Below the pieces are notes generated by a model. That model saw nothing but the letters and a program-made list of their open reading frames with translations, ran no database searches and had not been told where the DNA came from. Shown piece by piece: positions 6,034 through 10,044 of a stretch of DNA of 10,044 nt (its first letter is position 1; each line of letters starts with the position of its first letter). The translations under genes and the position numbers were made by a program. This DNA comes from Pseudomonadota bacterium (GTDB lineage: Bacteria > Pseudomonadota > Alphaproteobacteria > Rhizobiales > Beijerinckiaceae), in NCBI GenBank assembly GCA_021780015.1, contig JAJXZN010000299.1, positions 1 to 10,044 on the forward strand, given 5' to 3'.

Positions 6034-6283
6034 GATACCAGCTAAAAAATTATGCGACTAGCGGCAAAAACATCGCCGACGCGCAACGGGAGATTACAGG
6101 AGTTCGGATAGCAGGGAAATAAAAAAAGACACGCAGGACGCTAAAATTCGTTAACGGGCGATGACCTGGCGACGAGCGTTCCCTCCGCTTTCTCCAAGCC
6201 GATGGGGTTCAAAGCCAATCGGGCTCGCCGTACAAAGTCGCACCGCATCGCGCGTCACCGTCGGCGCTTGCGCGGCTTGCTTC

Positions 6284-6568
6284 CTATTCGAGCAACGTGT
6301 TGCGTGCGCTGAGAAATCTCTGGCTGATCCGCTCCGACATTTCCATATAGGCATTACTTGCGTCTTCGAAGAGTTCGCCGAGTTCGAGCGGCAATTCGGC
6401 GCGCCGCTGCAAAAGCACGTCGAGCATCGTCTGATGGTCGGCGAGCGAGCGGCGCAGCGAATTGGAAAGCTCTTCGAGGATGGCCTTCGTTTCCGCCGCG
6501 CGCCATACGGCCTTTGCGGGCTTGGCCGGTTGATGTGGTGTTTCGTGTGAGCCTGACGAAGGAGTCAT
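6284..6568 (-). CDS. Small helical protein of unknown function
   Basis: A 94-residue protein I do not recognise. The first 22 residues are polar and proline-rich (PSSGSHETPHQPAKPAK). From about residue 24 to the end it is predicted by eye to be almost wholly alpha-helical and amphipathic, with heptad-like leucines (ILEELSNSLRRSL, MLDVLLQRR, ELPLELGEL), which suggests a coiled coil or oligomer. It has no cysteine, signal peptide or membrane segment. Codons in the helical part favour G or C in third position, supporting real coding on this strand rather than in the overlapping plus-strand frame. The ATG is preceded by GAGCAG, a weak ribosome site. It is monocistronic as far as seen, divergent from lysK, with a terminator hairpin 250 bp downstream. 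A phasin-like or structural role is conceivable but I have no motif for it. Confidence 0.7.
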   Translation of the reverse strand: MTPSSGSHETPHQPAKPAKAVWRAAETKAILEELSNSLRRSLADHQTMLDVLLQRRAELPLELGELFEDASNAYMEMSERISQRFLSARNTLLE

Positions 6569-6747
6569 CTGATCTGCTCGAAATCAAAGAAACGCGGTGA
6601 AAAAAATGTTGCGGCAATAACAAGCTTGTCATTTGGCCCGCCAGGCTGAATAGCTGGCGATTTGGTGGAGACGAACTGACGCACCTGCCCTCTCAATTGT
6701 TTCGCCTGATGCCTTGGCTCGGGTGCCAATTGCCGTGCCGGCCTTTT

Positions 6748-6766
6748 GATAGTAGGGCCTCCTATC
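6748..6766. promoter_or_regulatory. Near-perfect 19-bp palindrome upstream of lysK
   Basis: The sequence runs from GATAG to CTATC around the centre AGGGCCT; both 9-base arms are complementary apart from one position. It ends 39 bp before the lysK ATG, where an operator or a leader hairpin would sit. The 237-bp space it lies in (6569-6805), shared with the divergent small gene, shows nothing else I can name. Confidence 0.35.
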
Positions 6767-6805
6767 GCGCCGGCTCCGTGCCAGCGCGCACATCCCGGAA
6801 ACGAC

Positions 6806-8527
6806 ATGCCTGCCCCAGACGATTCGGCCCTCGTGCCGCCATCCTTTCGCGAAGCCGCAGGCCATGCGGGTGCCTGGCCGTTCGAGGAAGCGCGCAAGAT
6901 TGTCGGCCGGATCGCCCGGACCGGACAGAAGGACGTCATCTTCGAGACGGGCTATGGGCCGTCCGGCCTGCCGCATATCGGCACGTTCGGCGAGGTCGCG
7001 CGCACGACGATGGTGCGCCACGCCTTCCGTCTGCTCACCGACGACACGGTGAAGACGCGCCTCATCGCCTTCTCCGACGATATGGACGGGTTGCGGAAAG
7101 TTCCGGACAATATTCCGAACAAGGCGATGGTGGCAGCCCATCTCGGCAAGCCGCTGACGCAGATTCCCGACCCGTTCGGCACCCATCCGAGCTTCGGCGC
7201 GCATAACAATGCGCGGCTGCGCGGCTTCCTCGATCAATTCGGCTTCGATTACGAATTTGCCTCGTCGACGGATTATTACACCTCGGGGCGGTTCGATGCC
7301 GCGCTCTTACACATGCTCGCGCGTTACGAGGCGGTGATGGCGATCATGCTGCCGAGTTTCCGGCAGGAACGCGCTGCGACCTACTCGCCCTTTCTGCCGG
7401 TCCATCCCGAAACCGGCGTCGTCATGCAGGTGCCGATCGAAATCGTCGATGCGGCGGCGGGCAAGATCGCCTGGCGCGATCCCGCCAGCGGCGAGAACTA
7501 TACGACCCTCGTCACCGGCGGCCACGCCAAGCTGCAGTGGAAGCCTGACTGGGCGATGCGCTGGTATGCACTTGGCATTGATTACGAGATGGCCGGCAAG
7601 GACCTGATCGATTCGGTCAAGCTTTCGGGCGAGATCGTTCGAGCGCTTGGCGGCACGCCGCCGGAGGGGTTCAATTACGAGCTCTTCCTCGACGAAAAGG
7701 GGCAGAAAATCTCGAAGTCGAAAGGCAATGGCCTGTCGATCGAGGAATGGCTGACCTATGCCAGCCCCGAGAGCCTCTCGCTTTTCATGTATCAGAAGCC
7801 GACGGCGGCGAAACGGCTCTATTTCGATGTCATTCCGCGCACCGTCGATGATTATCTTTCCTTCCTCGATGCCTATCCGCGTCAGGAGGCGAAGGAGCAG
7901 CTTGGCAATCCGGTCTGGCATATCCATGCCGGCCATCCGCCGGCGCCGGAGCTGTTGCGTCATGAGGGGCGCGGCACGGCCATTTCCTTCGCCATGCTGC
8001 TGAACCTCGCCGCCGTCGCCAATAGCGAGGATCCGCAGGTGCTGTGGGGCTTTCTGCGCCGCTACGCGCCGGACGTCACGCCGCGGACCCATCCCGCGCT
8101 CGACCGGCTCATCATCTATGCGGTGCGCTATTTCCGCGATTTCGTCCGTCCGGCCAAGACCTATCGCGCGCCGGACGCTGTGGAGCGCGCGGCGCTCGAG
8201 ACGCTTGCCGAGACACTGCTGAACCTGCCGCAGAATGCGAGCGCGGAAGAGATCCAGACGGCGCTCTACGACATTGCGCGGCCGATCCCGCGTTATCAGG
8301 ATTTGAAGGCAAAGGGCGCGACGCCGGAGCGTCCGGGCGTCTCGAACGAATGGTTCAACATGCTCTATCAGGTGCTGCTCGGTGAAAGCCGCGGCCCGCG
8401 CTTCGGCTCTTTCGTGGCGCTTTATGGAGTGGCCGAGACGCGGCAATTGATCGCCGACGCGCTTGCCGGCGACCTCATCCGCCGCCATGCGGAATTTCTC
8501 ACCGAGCGGGGCGGCGATAAGGGCTAA
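6806..8527 (+). CDS. lysK: Lysyl-tRNA synthetase, class I
   Basis: A 573-residue class I lysine--tRNA ligase, which activates lysine with ATP and charges tRNA-Lys in the cytosol. The Rossmann-fold signature HIGT is at 57-60 (within [14 protein letters not shown]) and the second signature KISKSKG at 301-307, where KMSKS is the canonical form. These are class I motifs; the common bacterial LysS is class II and has neither. Class I LysRS is typical of archaea and is also standard in many Alphaproteobacteria, so its presence here is normal for the group. A helical C-terminal region follows from about 340. Length fits the bacterial class I enzymes. I chose the ATG at 6806 over one at 6746, because the extra 20 residues ([13 protein letters not shown]...) look non-coding and GGA precedes the later ATG. 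Its TAA overlaps the stop codon of the convergent gene by three bases. Confidence 0.96.
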   Translation: MPAPDDSALVPPSFREAAGHAGAWPFEEARKIVGRIARTGQKDVIFETGYGPSGLPHIGTFGEVARTTMVRHAFRLLTDDTVKTRLIAFSDDMDGLRKVPDNIPNKAMVAAHLGKPLTQIPDPFGTHPSFGAHNNARLRGFLDQFGFDYEFASSTDYYTSGRFDAALLHMLARYEAVMAIMLPSFRQERAATYSPFLPVHPETGVVMQVPIEIVDAAAGKIAWRDPASGENYTTLVTGGHAKLQWKPDWAMRWYALGIDYEMAGKDLIDSVKLSGEIVRALGGTPPEGFNYELFLDEKGQKISKSKGNGLSIEEWLTYASPESLSLFMYQKPTAAKRLYFDVIPRTVDDYLSFLDAYPRQEAKEQLGNPVWHIHAGHPPAPELLRHEGRGTAISFAMLLNLAAVANSEDPQVLWGFLRRYAPDVTPRTHPALDRLIIYAVRYFRDFVRPAKTYRAPDAVERAALETLAETLLNLPQNASAEEIQTALYDIARPIPRYQDLKAKGATPERPGVSNEWFNMLYQVLLGESRGPRFGSFVALYGVAETRQLIADALAGDLIRRHAEFLTERGGDKG

Positions 8528-9207
8528 TGCCCGAGCCCATGATGCTGCGCGAGCCAGGGGGCGATATATTTCCACGCCGTCCAGCCGCCGAGCCCGATCA
8601 AAGCGACAACCACGGCCGAGCCGAAGAATTCGATGAAGAAGCCGAAGACGAGGCCGAAGAGATTTTTTCGCCGGGGTTTTGGCGCCTCCGCCGCTGCGGG
8701 ATGCCGCGCGGCGAGCTTTTCCTGCGCTTCGATCTGTGCCCGCGCTGCCCGTTCGAGTGTCGTGTCGCCAGCGAGCGCCTTATCGCGTTCGATCAGCCGC
8801 CGGGCGACGTAATCGGTGATCGCCTCGATCATCGGTTCGAGCCGTTCGCTCTCGGCAATGGCGACGCGGCCGAGCCGCGTGTCCTGCACGAAGCGGTAGG
8901 TGCGCCGGTCATGCGCCATCTCGGCGAAGGCGATCATATCGATGAACAGCCGCGGCCGTTCGCTCGGCACGAGGGCGAGATCGAAGAGATCGACCTCTTT
9001 GGGGACCTCGGCGAGGATCGGTTGCAGTTCGTCGCGCAACATTTCAAGCCGGGCGACCTCTGCGCCGCGCAATTCGGCGACAACGCGGCTGTGTTCGGCG
9101 TCGTCGATTCGCGCCTCCCGAAGCGCCTGCCGCAATCGCTCCGCGCCGCCCAAAGGCACGGCGGCTTCGCCCGGGTGGCTTCCGTTCGGCCGTGACGCGC
9201 TCTCCAC
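8524..9207 (-). CDS. Membrane protein of unknown function with a C-terminal TM anchor
   Basis: A 227-residue protein that I know only as a conserved-hypothetical type. The first 175 residues are charged and largely helical ([28 protein letters not shown] near 30-57; [13 protein letters not shown] near 67-79; [18 protein letters not shown] near 128-145). A basic stretch (PKPRRK, 176-181) is followed by a hydrophobic segment (about 183-213: [24 protein letters not shown]) that forms one long or two short membrane helices. A short His-containing tail (QHHGLGH) ends it. The basic stretch before the membrane suggests that the large N-terminal part stays in the cytoplasm. The start is GTG at 9207, supported by AGGGAG six bases upstream. 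The stop overlaps that of lysK. No catalytic motif is visible, and no function can be assigned. Confidence 0.8.
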   Translation of the reverse strand: MESASRPNGSHPGEAAVPLGGAERLRQALREARIDDAEHSRVVAELRGAEVARLEMLRDELQPILAEVPKEVDLFDLALVPSERPRLFIDMIAFAEMAHDRRTYRFVQDTRLGRVAIAESERLEPMIEAITDYVARRLIERDKALAGDTTLERAARAQIEAQEKLAARHPAAAEAPKPRRKNLFGLVFGFFIEFFGSAVVVALIGLGGWTAWKYIAPWLAQHHGLGH

Positions 9208-9213
9208 TAGCAG

Positions 9214-9219
9214 CTCCCT
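9214..9219 (-). promoter_or_regulatory. Shine-Dalgarno supporting a GTG start
   Basis: AGGGAG on the minus strand lies six bases before the GTG at 9207 and favours that start over any later in-frame ATG of the membrane protein gene. Confidence 0.6.
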
Positions 9220-9344
9220 GTTAAGCGGTTCTTAGCGTAGAGGAAATGCGCGGCGAGGCAACCGGCGCGGCAGGCCGGCCATCGCCTCGCGACGCTCGGC
9301 GTGATGAAATTTCCGATCACAATTTTTTTCAATCGCGTCGAAAT

Positions 9345-9376
9345 GGATCCGAAAACCGCGTCGCGTTTTCCGGATC
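9345..9376 (-). terminator. Inverted repeat just after fhcC
   Basis: GGATCCGAAAAC (9345-9356) pairs with GTTTTCCGGATC (9365-9376), with one bulged base and an eight-base CG-rich loop. It begins 8 bp after the fhcC stop. A run of seven A on the minus strand (T7 on plus, 9323-9329) follows some 15 bp later, so it lacks the U-tract of a classical leftward terminator but is well placed to end or protect the fhc transcript. Confidence 0.5.
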
Positions 9377-9383
9377 TGATGCG

Positions 9384-10044
9384 TTAGGCGGGCACGAAAA
9401 TCTCGCCCTTTCCGAGCACCGACATATCGCCGGCGAAGCGGCGCAGCGCGCCGCGGAAGAATTTCTCCGTCCCGGCGCTCTCGGGCTTCAGCGCGCGGCC
9501 GAAGACCGGCGCGAAAGCGGCGAAATAGGTGCCGCAATCGACGAAATAGGGCGGCAGATCCGGCGGGTTGGCGAGCGCCAGCGTGCCGCGGCGCATGAGA
9601 TAGCCGGGATTGAGGCCGACGGCGCCGAGCACGACCAAGGTGCCGGCGACGAGCCGGCTGCCGAGCCAATCGCCGGCGTCGCCTTCGATGATGATCGTGC
9701 CGCGCCGCAGCCGGTCGCCGGCCCGGTCGCCGACCGTGCCGCGAACGATGAGCGTACCGCCGCTCATGCCGTGCAATTCGCCTTCACGCGGGGCGGCAAG
9801 AAAATCGCCGGCATCGCCGATGATCTCAAGCCGGCCGCTTTCGATGCCCGAGCCGGCATAGGGACCGACATGGCCGGTGACGACGACTTCGCCGCCGGCG
9901 AGTTTGCGGCCGACATTGCTGCCGGCGTCGCCGGTCAGAACGACGCGGCCCGCGCTCGAGCCGGCGCCGAGATTGTCGAAGCGTTCCGAGCCGCCGTCGA
10001 AGCGGATTTCCTCGACGCTGCCGGCACGGATGCGGAAAATGTCG
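9384..10044 (-). CDS. fhcC: Formyltransferase/hydrolase complex subunit C (FhcC), 3' part
   Basis: A minus-strand frame enters from the right edge and ends with TAA at 9384-9386; 219 residues are seen and the N-terminus lies outside. The visible part is a right-handed beta-helix of GXGXG type: a repeated pattern of G-D-A-G/G-x-V-G steps about every 18-20 residues (TGDAGSNVG, TGHVGPYAG, IGDAGDFLA, RGTVGDRAG, EGDAGDWLG, LGAVGLNPG). It is followed by the FwdC/FhcC-like tail PYFVDCGTYFAAF and a terminal VLGKGEIFV. FhcC is the homologue of archaeal formylmethanofuran dehydrogenase subunit C. In the bacterial Fhc complex it accompanies the subunits that convert formyl-H4MPT to formate through a methanofuran-like carrier, a central step of formaldehyde oxidation in methylotrophs. 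The related glutamate synthase C-terminal domain shares the fold, but the tail fits FhcC better. The other fhc genes should lie to the right. Confidence 0.87.
   Translation of the reverse strand, partial: DIFRIRAGSVEEIRFDGGSERFDNLGAGSSAGRVVLTGDAGSNVGRKLAGGEVVVTGHVGPYAGSGIESGRLEIIGDAGDFLAAPREGELHGMSGGTLIVRGTVGDRAGDRLRRGTIIIEGDAGDWLGSRLVAGTLVVLGAVGLNPGYLMRRGTLALANPPDLPPYFVDCGTYFAAFAPVFGRALKPESAGTEKFFRGALRRFAGDMSVLGKGEIFVPA

Larger units (their letters stand above)
5815..6283. other. 469-bp intergenic region without a convincing gene
   Basis: No frame here shows a credible protein. Short frames on the plus strand (for example an ATG at 5836 reaching a TAA at 6004-6006) are Arg/Ala-rich with no family resemblance. 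The region holds a 16-bp GC palindrome (5972-5987), a strong hairpin (6009-6033) and A-rich runs near 6043-6048 and 6119-6127. The 5' part must contain the promoter of the solute-binding protein gene, though no clear -35/-10 pair stands out. The part from 6034 to 6283 is either a long 3' UTR of the minus-strand gene ending at 6284 or could hold a small RNA. Confidence 0.6.

Noticed and set aside
6195..6225. GGTTCAAAGCC resembling a tRNA T-loop
   Set aside because: Only three base pairs can close the loop; no acceptor, anticodon or D-arm could be fitted around it.
6141..6248. Minus-strand 35-residue frame in the intergenic region (ATG at 6248, TAG at 6143-6141)
   Set aside because: It has no ribosome site that I can see, no recognised family and no independent support; too short to call as a gene.
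7307..8575. Minus-strand open frame of 422 residues opposite lysK
   Set aside because: This is an antisense shadow, common in high-GC genes; the plus strand encodes an intact class I LysRS.

Overview
The window reads as chromosome of a methylotrophic alphaproteobacterium, most likely a Rhizobiales (Hyphomicrobiales) member of the methanotroph/methylotroph families. The grounds are the high G+C content, a class I (not class II) lysyl-tRNA synthetase, and the C subunit of the formyltransferase/hydrolase complex (FhcC) at the right edge, a marker of tetrahydromethanopterin-linked C1 oxidation. I see no insertion sequence, phage gene, CRISPR array, tRNA or rRNA.

Left part (1-4230, all minus strand): a metal-uptake operon, apparently for zinc, transcribed from right to left as znuA, znuC, znuB, a COG0523 (CobW/ZigA-type) G3E GTPase with a histidine-rich insert, and a WD40-like protein that runs off the left edge. 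Junctions are tight: znuA-znuC 6 nt, znuC-znuB 8-nt overlap, znuB-GTPase 64 nt, GTPase-WD40 one shared base (TGATG). Two Zur-like operators lie upstream of znuA, with centres 53 bp apart, in the space shared with a divergent gene. The operon would capture the metal in the periplasm, import it through the ABC transporter, and then distribute it through the GTPase. The WD40-like protein is the least understood member.

Centre (4231-6805): a Sco/SenC copper chaperone is divergent from znuA. It is followed by a convergent family 3 periplasmic solute-binding protein with no permease nearby. Next comes a 469-bp gap holding a strong GC hairpin and a 16-bp palindrome, and then a small helical protein of unknown function on the minus strand.

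Right part (6806-10044): lysK (class I LysRS) runs on the plus strand and meets, with overlapping stop codons, a minus-strand C-terminally anchored membrane protein of unknown function. Upstream of that gene lies the 3' part of fhcC, closed by an inverted repeat that may terminate it.

The best candidate for something under-described is the zinc operon: the coupled WD40-like partner, the placement of the histidine-rich segments (in the ATPase and GTPase, not in the binding protein), an atypical predicted metal site in ZnuA, and a Zur-like control region that may also reach a copper chaperone.
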